From assembly GCA_028564675.1 (NCBI GenBank), contig JAOVVO010000170.1:1-64000 (forward strand): DNA of 64,000 nt, given 5' to 3'. A model generated the notes under the pieces. The model saw only the letters and a list, made by a program, of their open reading frames with translations, was not told where the DNA came from and did not search any database. Origin of the DNA: Onchocerca lupi (lineage: Eukaryota > Nematoda > Chromadorea > Rhabditida > Onchocercidae). Numbering within the stretch: position 1 is the stretch's first letter; the number at the start of each line of letters is the position of its first letter. The position numbers were made by a program, and so were the translations under genes. Positions 52,401-63,555 of the stretch are shown here, piece by piece.

Positions 52401-55400
52401 TTTTGCATGATATCTTTCTGATCGTCTAAAATAAATACTTTTATAAAGGACAGCTATTAACTAACAATTTAAATTTACAATATTCAGCTGTTCATAGTAT
52501 TTTATAAATCTATCATTACTATCACTTCCTGATCTTGTGACAAAGAAGGTATGAGCCATTTTTACACAGGAATTAAATCCTTATTCAAAATACTACTGAG
52601 ACCATATTTTTGGTTATCTGATAATCAATTAAAGCATCAAATATTCAACACACCGTAATTTTCCTTCTTCTTCATCTTCTGGCACAACCTTTTCCACTTT
52701 GTTGATAAAACCCGATATCTTTGTTAGACTTTTCAGAGAACTGGCAGAAGTAACAGAAAAACGACGATTTCCTGTAAGACATAAAAATTCATTTTCTCTA
52801 TATTATATAAATGCAATTTCTAAAAGGAGACGCAAAAAAATATCTAAAGAGAAAGACCAATGTCTTATTTCATAGGCATCTAAAAAATTATGGGGTATAA
52901 AAAACTTGAATATTTGAGATTTCATGAATAATGGGTTTAAAAAACATACTTAAAGAATGTTCATACTGTACTGGTGTTGTTATTTCACTATCCATATTAC
53001 TCGAGCTAACCGATGATCGAGTAATAATTTTTTGAGATCGCCTCGTTTTCATCTGAAAAAAATATCGATTAAATAAATGCCACAGATCAATTTTTTTCGG
53101 CAGTAGTATCTTAATCACCCGAACAATATTTCAAATTGCACATAAATGCTCTGATTTAGTTTTATAGCGCATAGAATGATATAAAGTAGAATTTTCGGAT
53201 GGATTTTATATTAAACTTAAAGAAAAAGAAATACCATTTCCTTTTTTTCAACTATGTCTTCCGTTGCTGCGCTAACTTCCTCCTCCACTTCATTTTTAAC
53301 GATAACATGATGTAGTTTAGTCTTTAAAAAGTGAATTGTAAAAAGACTGTTATCATAATTATTCAAAAAAACCTTCGGCTGATGCTATATGCAGGTGATT
53401 TTAAGAAAATTAAAATAAAGGGTTATTACAGTTAACTACAATATCCAAAAGGGGATTCTGATCAGACAATTAATTTAAGTAAATGATAAACCTTATCCGA
53501 TATTCCCGATGCAGCAGTTTGAATTCCGTCAGCACTGTTTTTCGAAGGTGATTTAAGAATTGATTCACTCGATGTTGAATGTGAAGCTAGGTTTTCAGAG
53601 TTTTCATCTGTTTCTTAAAAAACTTTTGGTGGATTTTTTTCTTAAAAACTCCTTAATATACATAAGAAAAAAAAAAGATTTAATTTTCTTCAATTCGTCT
53701 AATTTGCCTAGCTTTTTCTTCTGCAAAAAAGCAGACTTCTATTCATAACAAACATTTTTATATTAGACTTTTCTCTTCTAATAGTATTCAAAATAAAAAT
53801 TTGAGATTTCATCTTCTTCAAAATACATTCAAATACTAATTAAATTTGACAAGAAATCTAAAATGTTTACCAGCTTCACACAATGATGCATTATTTCCGA
53901 CCGATCCTTGTGTTCGTGAACTAACTGATAGCGTCCGTAATCTTCCTTGACTGAATGATGGTATTTCAATATCATCCACAGCTTCGTTAGACGATGCTTC
54001 CGAAGGACCACTTCGACGTTGTGAACTGTTGATTTTCCTGGATAAGGAAGATCCAGAAGGAGTATTTGAAACAGGCGATGTTTTTGTCTGTGGTTGAAAG
54101 GAAAAGCCTTCAAAAAGAGGCTTAATTGGAGAAAATGGTGCCTCACTTGCAGCTGATTGGGATGGATGAGATGGTGGTATGATGATCTTCAACTGTGGGT
54201 ATTTAACTGGCTGAAATCTCATAAAATCTTCATCTCAAACGACGGAAACATTGAGCTTTATTCCCAAATATTTTAATTAAATACAACAATGTAAACTTAC
54301 ATTTGTTTCGTGAAGAACCAGATATTCTCTTAAATTTTTTGTACCGACTTCAATTTCCTTTTGGACGATTTCCTGATCACGCTAAAACAAAAATCCCACT
54401 ATCAATTTTAGAACTTCAGAAAAATCATAAAACAAAGATGAATAATAATCGCTCCAATTTATTCACCACAATTCAAGAATCAGCGTCAGTAATATTTTGA
54501 TTATCGAGATCATAAGTTTTTATTTCACATACAAACTGCACGACGTAGCTATTGAGAAATAATTTGCTATATTTCGAGAAATGAAGATCACTTTTAATAA
54601 CAGAAGAATTACTGCTACAAAGAATGAAATCTTACTAAGCAAAAAGTTAAAAGCCATTTATCTTAAATAAGTCAGTATTCTTGTACATTATTAATCAAAA
54701 AAACATACCACGCTATCCTCTTCACGAGCTTCTTCCAGTAATTTTTCAATTTCCTTATCCGTTAAATCACTATCAGATGAGAATAAACGATTAAAAAGAT
54801 CTGCTTTTTGACGCAATTTCACTAGAAGTAGCTCTTCTTCTTGTGCTTTTTTAGTTTTTAACTGTAATGTGAAAATGATATACCGAAACGTTCATGAATT
54901 ATTGAAATAAATAAACAATTAGCTTTCCAAAATTTTTTACTTTTTATAGCAGCATGCTAGGTTAATAAATGAATAAGTTGAAGGGGAATTTTAGAAATTA
55001 TTTTATAGGTGGATAAGCAATAAAAATTACCTAGAGAAACACATTTTAACTGATATAACCTACTTGAAGACAAAATTGCCTATTTTTGGCTACGTAAAGA
55101 TAAAAGTGCCTATTTTGGCGATAATACCTTCTATTACTTCTTATTGTCTTTTTTCCATTTAATCTTTGATATCATATAATAAAAGTAGAGTTATGTCAAC
55201 TATATTGTGAATATTTTGTCAACTATATTGCTTCTGTTCTTTCTTTTTTTTTCGCTTTGAAAAACCATATAGTGAGTTGAAATAATTATTAAAACAAACA
55301 GATTCCACGAAATGGTTTGAGCCTGATTTTCTTCCGAGGAACATTAGGATAAAAATACCTTAGTAATAAGGATAAAAAGAAAGTGCTATATCAAACACTC

Positions 55401-56657
55401 AGACAATCTTCACAGTAACAAATCAGCATATTTATTTAAAAGATCAACCTACCTCCTTTTTCAAATAAACTGTCCAAGCATGAATGAGTTCTTTTCGAGA
55501 ATACTTTTCACCTGGCTTTCGTAGGAAATGCTCTGGATGACCACTTGACATGACACGTTCAAACTCATTCCTGCACATCTGAAAAGCAAGTTATTGATGA
55601 ATAATACGAACGTGAATGATGTAAAATGCTTTAAGTTGCACTTGAATTCAACAGAAATAAACACCGTTCTATTTTAACTCAAAATACCACAATTCAAGTG
55701 ATTAAAAATTTTAAATTATGACAATTTTTGATTAAAAAATATTGAATTAAACTAAACGATTTGGTCTACGAAACATCGCGACTTCAAACTGATACTAAAA
55801 ACTTAAGTATTAGGCAGGATTATGAAGATAACGTCCATCTCTCTCTCTCTTTCCTCTTCCAAATATCAAATAACTGAATAAGGAAAAGAATTTTTCTTCT
55901 CAAGAATTTTACAAATTCTTACTTCTTCAGTAAAAAAACCAGGTGGTCTTTCATCCCCGAAAATTTCTGCAAGTTTTTTGACGCGTACAAGCCTGTAAAT
56001 GATTTCATAATTATAGCGCGATAATTGTATCTCTCCGATTGCTACCAACAATTCTTTTAAAACATTAGCAATCGGAATGATCTTTTCTTTCATCAAGAAC
56101 AACAAATAAATTGCAATTTTCCTAACCATAAAATTTCTGAAAAACTGATATCTTTGGGAAATTCAATTTGGATAATTTATCACGCTATGGTGGGAACCGT
56201 TCAATTTGGAAATAAAAATGCCCGCTAATAGGAGCATCTGAATCAGACTATTTTACGGTTGAATTGATTAAAGAATAATTTCATGCCTAGAACATGAATG
56301 CCTAAATGGTGATAAATTAATTAATCAATGCTTGAAATTCACATCTGTGAGTGATTTGCGATTACAGAATAATCGTGAAAATCCTCCGGGAAAAATCATC
56401 TTAAAGTAGTGAAAGAAACGATCGTAATACATACTTTCTAAAGATCAACTTTTCGTTACATATCGATATATAATTTATGTACATATATTCAGTATCTGAT
56501 TCATATACGTACATCTAGTGCTGCAACAAATGACAAAAGTTGATTTATAAATAAATAGGTTAGAAAGAAACTACCATTCATCTTCTGTTTCCATAAGTTC
56601 GAAAAGTTGCAATGTTTCTTCATGCTTCCAACTGAGCGATAAGCTCGGATATTTCAT
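49421..56657 (-). CDS. BRD8: BRD8-like bromodomain protein of NuA4/TIP60 type
   Basis: Chromatin reader expected in the NuA4/TIP60 acetyltransferase complex. Eighteen exons join in phase (transcription order): 56575-56657, 55923-55992, 55453-55578, 54709-54861, 54301-54381, 53871-54210, 53492-53607, 53235-53321, 52950-53052, 52654-52771, 52279-52425, 52021-52135, 51653-51770, 51381-51463, 50549-50691, 50117-50294, 49778-49855, 49421-49570; about 762 aa. The N-terminus (WKHEETLQLFELME, then FGDERPPGFFTEEMCRNEFE) matches the BRD8 SANT-like start. A coiled, Glu/Lys-rich stretch follows, then a long Ser/Glu/Arg-rich disordered middle. The bromodomain spans about 587-687: TAWRMVSSHRHAAIFAHPV, GYSKTVK, MDLSTLKKLLDGGNL and FANAVMFNSTGHDV with acetyl-lysine Asn665. 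The ZA-loop proline of the usual RPMDL is replaced here (SRMDL). A basic, Pro/Ser-rich tail ends the protein. Confidence 0.9.
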
Positions 56658-56685
56658 TCTCCCGTAAGGTCTAAAAACTTTTCTG
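56658..56685 (-). promoter_or_regulatory. Probable trans-splice acceptor of BRD8-like gene
   Basis: On the minus strand a pyrimidine tract ends TTTTTAG (plus-strand CT at 56671-56672). Only 13 bases separate it from the ATG at 56657. This is a typical spliced-leader acceptor layout. Confidence 0.5.
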
Positions 56686-57402
56686 TCAACGTCATAAAAA
56701 GTTTAGAGGGAATCACATGTTTTACGCGTAATCACGTTTTTCATAAGTATTAACGTAATTATGTACAGCATTATTTCTTATATTCCTATCAATCTTCATC
56801 ATTTCTTCTAACTTAAGACATGTTCTTGTTTCCTTTTTCTCTCGACTTTTACAATTACACTGCGTAATTATTTTCTAAATTTCTACCAATCTCTATTGTC
56901 ACTTCACTCCTTTTTTTCTATCACTCAGAATCATTATTATCAAGTTAAGCATCTTAATATCTTTGAAATTCCTCAATCTCTAGCAACATACAAAAAAGGA
57001 AGGAAAAAAGTGATAAGAATGATAAGGAAAATGATAAGTTATTAAATGTTAAATATGTCGCATTTTATCTACATGCCACAAATGATGAAACCGAATATCT
57101 CGGGTCAGATTTATTCTAGGTTTCGAAATTGATTTTTCGAGTTTAATTAAAAATTGCTAAGCTCTGAGATTTCTCAACTTTTCGAATATTTAAATTATTG
57201 CTCAAACTTTTCTCATGAGGATTGCTGGATATGTCTTAATTTTCCTTATGACGGAGACATCCGTTAAATTATCATCGCGACGGATGCCTAAACTTTTTTC
57301 ATTACTTTCACGTGAATTTTATAAAGTTTTTGAAAAATTTGTTTTACATGAACTTTTACAATCTTATACAAACTAATAACCATCGATCACATATACACAG
57401 CA

Positions 57403-57472
57403 AATGACTACGTACGTGACGTAGAAGTCACTGGGAAATGATCACTTACGTGACATAGAAGTCATTTGTAAC
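57403..57472. repeat. Two-copy repeat with TGACGT-like cores upstream of BRD8
   Basis: Two near-identical 32-36-base units: one with TACGTGACGTAGAAGTCA near 57413, the next with TACGTGACATAGAAGTCA near 57448. The first contains the ATF/CREB half-site TGACGT inside ACGTACGTGACGTA. The block lies about 750 bases upstream of the BRD8-like ATG. A regulatory role is inference. Confidence 0.6.
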
Positions 57473-57739
57473 ATTTCGAAGCATAATTGTAGCTAAATTA
57501 ATAAAATATTTTAATTCAACCATTATTAATACTTATCAGCCGGTTGAAATGGTTGACAAAGAAAAAAGAAAATTGTAAAAATTTGCATAGATTAATAAAT
57601 ATATGCAAATTTAATATTTATAAAAAAAACTACATTTTTCGATTATATCTCAATTTCATTTATTTTTATATAATTATAAGGTTGTACTGAATGTTATCAT
57701 CTTTATCAGTATAATCAATGAAATGAATCATTCGATACC

Positions 57740-57960
57740 CTATGATATCGTTCTTCCCATCCATTCTCCAGGTAAATATTTACCCAGTAAGAGTATCAGT
57801 CTATCAATTTATCAATCAATAATAATAACTTTCCGATTTACCAACCTGATAATCAGTCTTTCCGATCATTTATTCAGTGATATCAATTTTATTAATAATC
57901 AGTCTTCTTATCAGTATCAGTCTTTTCAACTATCTATCCAATAATATTAGTCTTTCATTA
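57740..57960. repeat. Degenerate repeats of a TATCAGTCTTTC-like motif
   Basis: Loose copies of (A/T)ATCAGTCTTTC occur at several places (for example about 57797, 57850, 57897, 57916), mixed with AATATCAATTTTATTA. Low-complexity intergenic DNA. Confidence 0.45.
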
Positions 57961-58009
57961 ATTACTTGCCTCGATAATATCAATTTTATTATCCATTCAC
58001 AAATGATAC

Positions 58010-58290
58010 CTTTCCTTAGTAATGGATAATTACGCGTATTACGCACATTGCGTAGTATGCGTAATTTCCATTGCCATTTAGACTTTTTACGAAACAAAAC
58101 AACGTGAAATGATGAGTAACAAACAATTACTAAGTAATAAACGAAAATCTGTAATGAATAGCATGTATATATATTTCCTATCAATGGATGATTACGTATA
58201 TTACGTGTACTTTTCACGGAACAAAATAGCATAAAATGATAAATTATTAAATAATAAACATAAAATTATTAAATGATAAACGGAAAGATA
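58010..58290. repeat. Diverged tandem duplication, unit about 170 bases, with hairpin
   Basis: Copy 1 starts near 58010 (CCTTAGTAATGGATAATTACG) and copy 2 near 58178 (CCTATCAATGGATGATTACG); both continue through CG(A/G)AACAAAA and a (T)AAATGAT-like tail. Copy 1 has an almost perfect inverted repeat at 58021-58072, with arms of about 25 bases built on ATTACGCGTATTACGCA and its complement, a one-base bulge and almost no loop. Confidence 0.65.
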
Positions 58291-58339
58291 TGACTAGATA
58301 TTATTAGGATATTAAAATCATTGAAATTAGATTTCCATT

Positions 58340-60440
58340 CTTTTTTTCATAATTTATCTATTTGCAAAAGCTTCTTTCAATGTTATAATATCGACAATAT
58401 ATGCCAAGAGTTAATTAATTCTATTCATGAATAATTAGTAGAAATAATTTTACGTCCTTTTAGAGCAATAAATGTTTGCCTGATAAGATTTCCCTCTTCT
58501 TTTCGCTCCTGATAAGAACATTCTGTGGATATAGGAGATTACTGAAGCTGAGAATACCAGTTTGCAATTGTTGAGAAACTTGTATATACATTTAAAATGC
58601 AGTTTTCGTACTTTTCGTACCTATTGAGAGACCTGTTTTACTTGTGCATTAATGTAGGTAACCTTTAACTTACTCAAACATTGCCAACTTAAGATCTTAC
58701 TTGCAATTTTAATTTCTTCCATTTCAAGTTCTTCTAGTACTTCAGAGTTTCAGATTTGAAGATCTTTGATTTTTTTTTACGATCCAGACTACAATTCGGA
58801 CATTGACTTTTTTTTTTTTTTTTACTAAGCCCTATCTTACCAGAAAAAAGAAAAAGAATACATCACTTTGTTTTGGCGAAGCAATCTTAAATCTTTCTCC
58901 TGCCATGTTATATATGTTACACTTAAGCAAAATTAGTGACTGTTGAAATTTATCGGATAGTTCCGGTAGCTTTTTGAGTATTTAGCAATATTCCATTTTT
59001 TCTCCATGCTGAGTATCACTTTCATAGGCGGCGGCTTATCGAAGCGCTCATAAATTGTAAAAAGCTTTTTTTGAAATAATTTTTGCGTTAGCTTTTTATG
59101 AATCGCTATTAAAGCTTTTACTGCGAAAATTTTTTGTTGCGAAAATCTCTATAACTTCACGTAAACTATATGCAACTATACTTGCAATACTGTTTCAAGG
59201 CTAACCAACATTGTCATCAAATTGTCAACTGAGCATAATGCTTTATTGTGTATGATTTTCAACATCCCGTTTGTAAGTAAAATTGAGTCACTGCATTTTA
59301 CAAGCAATTTTGATTTATGTAGAAAATACAATTTTCATTAGAAGATAAGAAAACTCTGCTTAACGCATAATTTTTCAAAATAACAATTGATTGCAATTTT
59401 ATCGTTATATCTGCAATGCGCCAAAAATTTTTTTCAATTCTTCTCTTTTATATTCTATTTTCTCTTTCGTGCTAGATTTACTGTAAAAAAGAAACATTTC
59501 TACTTTGCCCAACGATGAATTAAATTTATGCTTCTTTAAAAACAAAAATAATTTCTTCATATTTGGCGAATAGATCTTATGCTTTGCAATATTATATGGA
59601 AGATTCAGCTTTTTTTTCACATAGCAGTTGAAGTTTTTTTGAAATTGACGTCTTTTTCCTTATGTTCAATGAAAATATCATGAATCCTCATTTGCTTAAT
59701 GCGAGTAATATTTTCCATAATTATTATCTAGCGAATCAAATTCTTCCAACAATTTAACTGCACTTTTTTTGGATGTATTCCTAAAATGCTAGGCACGTTA
59801 TCTCTAATTAAAGAAAATATGTCAAGGAATTTATTTGAATTTACACCATATTTTTTTATTACTTGTTTTTTAATCTATGTATACATTTTTAGTAGGATCA
59901 AATATTAAAAATGTTATAATTCAGTAGCTAAAATAAATCTCTATCTGATAAGACTAATTTTACTATTTTAAAATTTTGGTAATTGACATATTTTACAGTT
60001 GGTGTTATAATTATGTTATTTGCTTCATATCTTTCAATCTTTTCGTAGCTAGAATTAAAAGTTTCTACTAGCTCTCCCAGTATTGCGAAAACTATAAAAT
60101 ATCCTCAAGAGATTGCTATTCTGTTTGTTTTGAATTCAAAATATGAATCATGTCTGAAAATTTCTTCTGCTCGAATCAAAAGCTATAATTAAATAATCTG
60201 ATTATGTAAGAATCATATTAAAAAAAAACCCGTACGTAGCATCTATTAAAGTATCGGTTGTGATAATTAAATGATGTAAAAGCTCTGAAAAGAAAATCGT
60301 AACCATCAATAACTGTGAGTTTTCTTTTTTTTGCACCACTCTGGATATTCACATATTTCCTTGATAGCTATTATTTGGATGTAAAAATTACGTCCTTGTT
60401 TTCTCTTTTTGTGTATTACAAGAGATTTTTATCTACATAG
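58340..60440 (-). pseudogene. Decayed coding relic, possibly transposon-derived
   Basis: Read on the minus strand, this 2 kb shows several protein-like stretches broken by stops and frameshifts. Near 60230-60350: a KLTVIDGYDFLFRAF segment followed by RYFNRC. Near 59405-59620: an open stretch of 71 codons rich in Lys and Phe. Near 58850-59000: LKKLPELSDKFQQSLILLK. Near 58690-58740: SEVLEELEMEEIKIASK. The first resembles the FLYWCH zinc-finger pattern found in Mutator-like elements, but the match is weak and no terminal inverted repeats were located. I see no consistent exon-intron model that would rescue it as a live gene. Confidence 0.3.
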
Positions 60441-60694
60441 TGAATAGTTAATCATTTTAAATTAATTTGTAAGCTTAAAATAGGCAAAAAAAACTTGGGA
60501 GCCAAAAGGATTAGGATAATCTAGCTAAATTATAAAATTAAGACGTAAATTCAGTAAATTATAAACTTTTCCTTCTTTTTTTTTTTTAAATCAAACTTAG
60601 AAATTTCGTTTGTTGAGAAAAATTGAGGTTTAATTATTTAATATATTTAAATTACCACTAATTATTGAAACACGTCATAATAACACGTTTTTTT

Positions 60695-60714
60695 TTTATC
60701 TTCTTATAGTTTTT
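60695..60714 (+). promoter_or_regulatory. Probable trans-splice acceptor of small membrane protein gene
   Basis: A long T-rich tract ends in TATAG (AG at 60708-60709), five bases before the ATG at 60715. Confidence 0.5.
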
Positions 60715-61571
60715 ATGGATGATAAATATGAAGCACTTGAAACATATCAGACTGATGCTACACAACTGATAACAAATGCACCATTATCAGTACCATCACT
60801 TCCCGATGTAAAACCATCAGCAAATTCGGAAATGGAACAACTTAAAAGTACCACAGATCTTTATAGCGTAAAATTTGAACCGGAAAGTAAGCAATTTCTC
60901 TTATGCTAATAATTTAGTAATAACAATACAATTAGTAACGTTAAAGTGAAATAAACGTAAAATATGCGCCGTAAAATAAAGTAAAATCCGTAACGTGAAG
61001 TTGATAGTTTGAAATACGAATCATAACATGTTATTATCATCTAACGAAACATTTGCATTTTTGAATAGAACCATTAACGAATTTTTTAGCATATTTCGTG
61101 AAATATGAATCATAACACGTTATCGTCTCACGTAACATTTACATTTTTAATGTAATCATTGAGAATAATTAGTGATAATTAACATTAATTTGTAATAATT
61201 AGTGACATGAAATACAAAGAGCAAAATATTGCCACTGAACTTAACATTTACACTTTATTTTTCAGATTATTTGCAAAAAAAAAGAAAAAACGAAATTTTT
61301 TGCATACGATGTAATATGAATAAACTAATCTTTTCAATTTTCCAATAGATTTCTTTTATAAACTTAATGAAATTTAGAAAAAAAAAATCATAAAATTAAG
61401 CAATTTCTATTCATTTATTATCATTATTTATATTAACAGGAAGGTAAATTTACAGAAAAATATGCAAAAAAGATGCCAAAAAAATTGATGATTGTTATTT
61501 ATGTTGGTATAATGATATTAAATATTGCTGTATTTAATATTGGTATAGCTGTTGGTTATTATGCTTTCTAA
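60715..61571 (+). CDS. Small single-pass membrane protein, unrecognised
   Basis: Two exons: 60715-60886 and 61444-61571 (300 bases, 99 aa). A nearby in-phase acceptor at 61456 would shorten exon 2 by four codons. The N-terminal 58 residues are hydrophilic and acidic with Pro/Ser (ITNAPLSVPSLPDVKPSANS). A basic patch KYAKKMPKK precedes one hydrophobic segment (LMIVIYVGIMILNIAVFNIG, residues about 70-93), and the chain ends a few residues later. This layout suggests a tail-anchored or type II small membrane protein. Phase agreement, a splice acceptor just before the ATG and the membrane segment support a real gene. I do not recognise the family. Confidence 0.65.
61005..61165 (+). repeat. Diverged tandem duplication in intron of small membrane gene
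   Basis: A segment starting GAAATACGAATCATAACATG (about 61011) is repeated as GAAATATGAATCATAACACG (about 61099), and both continue through GTAACATTT/GAAACATTT and CATTTTT. Unit about 88 bases. Confidence 0.7.
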
Positions 61572-62560
61572 AAAAATTGAAGTATTTTTTATTCTTTCTA
61601 AAAATACTTTTAATAGGTATTTGAATATAAGTATAAGTTAATTGCTTAAATTTAATTGGAAGAAGAAAAGAAGACTGAAAAAAACTTTTAATTTTAAAAA
61701 ATTTTATCAAACTAGTCAATAATAATATTAATAGATTAAAAAAAAAAATCTGTTCTTGTTAATTGAATTATTATCTAACTAATATGAAATATTACGGTGA
61801 AATTTCAGGAAAAATTTCTAAAATCACTTTGATAAATTCTGATATGATTAATTTTGTTATCGTTGATTTCATAATTTACCAGATATAATTTATTTTTTCA
61901 TTGAAAAGTAATTTATTTTTTAGTTTTTCTGCAAAGTGAATACAAGTATTATTAAAATGGAAGTTTCAGCTAATCATGTCGATTTTATCAATAAAATGAA
62001 TGCATATTTTCATGGATACATTGATTAAATTTTTCCTCGAAAATATGACATGCAATAATGATTCTATCAATTAATTTGATTCTATAATAAGAAATTAAAG
62101 GAATAAAAAGCGAAAAAAAAAGAAGGCATATTGAATAAATAATTGCTTATATAAAATGTATGAATACAAGATACTAAAATTATTTTATTCTACGTGCTTT
62201 GAAATAAAAATGTGAAATACTGAATTTGTATCGCTGGCTGCTCTTGTATGAAATATTTATAAACAGAAACTAAAAGTTATATTTACATCAATAGCTATTA
62301 TATTTGTGATAAATTTTGAATTAAAATAGTATAATTAGGCAACTATTACTAATTATGGATGGGTTTGTGAACAAAAACAAAAGACTGAATTTAAAACAAC
62401 AGCTGTTGTTGTATTTGCAACCTAATAGTAGTTGTCAGGGAGGTAATCCATAATTGCCTGAACGAAAGACTTCATCATACATTATCATGATGCCGACATT
62501 TCCGCGGCCCAACTACATTCCTCACAGAGCAAAAAACAAGCGAAAAGCATAAATTAAGCC
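61572..62560. other. Intergenic region, no gene recognised
   Basis: About 1 kb following the small membrane protein gene. AT-rich with several poly-A runs; an AATAAA-type signal for the upstream gene is possible near 62100-62215. No exon-like sequence was recognised. Confidence 0.35.
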
Positions 62561-62569
62561 TTATCTATT

Positions 62570-62960
62570 TAAAAACACGCACTTGTTCGAATGCAACGTT
62601 GTATGAAAATTTCAAATCAATTCAGTGAAGAACTTGAAACGTTGCAGGAAGTAGCCGCGGTTAATGCAGAGTAGGCATGTGAATGAATTCTGTCCGCTCA
62701 TGAAGGCTTGATGAAGGACGAGGTCAAAAAATTCAATCTGCTCACTTACTTTTAGCTGTCACGGGTGTGAAACGTAAAAAGAAAAAAAACAACTATGTCT
62801 GTAAAAAAAAAAAAAAAAACGCCTATTCGAATATTTCAGATTTCAGGTTGTATCAGAATTTGAAAGCAATATCAGCGAAAAAGGCTTCCGAAGATTTATC
62901 ATTTGTCGCAGCGAACATTTACATTTTTATTTATGTAGATTGATATATGGATAGACAAAT
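62570..62960 (+). repeat. Dispersed mosaic repeat, copy C
   Basis: The block 62585-62650 (TTCGAATGCAACGTTGTATG onward) is the reverse complement of the first part of copy A. The block 62668-62810 (GTAGGCATG, CTGTCCGCTCATGAAGG, TTCAATCTGCTCAC, GTCACGGGTGTGA, poly-A) is the direct counterpart of copy B at 44560-44665. The rear (TTCCGAAGATTTATC, CGAACATTTACATTTTTATT) resembles the middle of copies A and B. No ORF is seen. Confidence 0.75.
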
Positions 62961-63314
62961 TTCATCAATTTAATATTTGGGCCCGAAAGATTATCATTAT
63001 CTCATTTTAGTGCTAATCAATTCATTTATATAAATGAAAACAATCAAGATTAAAAAATTAGCAAAATTTGATTCAATTTAAAATAATTAGCTATTCCAAT
63101 CAGAATTAATTTTAAGCAAATTAAGTAAACTAATTCTTTCAAGATTGGTTTTAACTCATTGAGCTAATTCGTGATTAATTTGCCGAATTAACTCGAGCCA
63201 AAACATTTGACCTAGGACCATAAATGATTAATTGATTATTAAGAATTGATTATCAATTGATGGAATACATATCAGCCTGGATAAATTTAATCACATGATG
63301 CGATTTAAATTTTT

Positions 63315-63555
63315 TTAAACTTTCTTTATTTGTTGGCCATGAATATTTTTCGCACCTTCTCGTAACAGTTCAATTTCATCCTTTGCATCAGCGTTTACTT
63401 TTGGAGCTGTTATCTGTGTGAAAATTTTTAAAAAAATAGCAGAATTTCAATATTTTACAAAAATTTTTTAAAATTTGTAAAAATTAAAATTAACAACAAA
63501 AATTAATTTCATTTTCATAAAACAGAAATACCATATCCCTTTTATTTTTACGCAT
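63315..63555 (-). CDS. 3' end of an unrecognised gene (partial)
   Basis: On the minus strand an acceptor CACACAG opens an exon at 63413 that reads ITAPKVNADAKDEIELLREG, then AKNIHGQQIKKV and TAA at 63315-63317. A preceding segment 63532-63555 (MRKNKRDM, donor GTATTT) joins in phase, but I see no acceptor or upstream exon, so either a 40-residue product or, more likely, a gene extending past the window edge is possible. The encoded part is hydrophilic and looks helical. No family is recognised. Confidence 0.4.

Noticed and set aside
53829..54146. 105-codon minus-strand ORF overlapping BRD8 exon 6
   Set aside because: Alternative frame of the same exon. The frame with the Ser/Pro-rich product joins in phase to both neighbours; this one does not.
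57930..58232. 100-codon minus-strand ORF over the tandem duplication
   Set aside because: It is a by-product of the repeated sequence, with internal repetition of the same codons and no domain.
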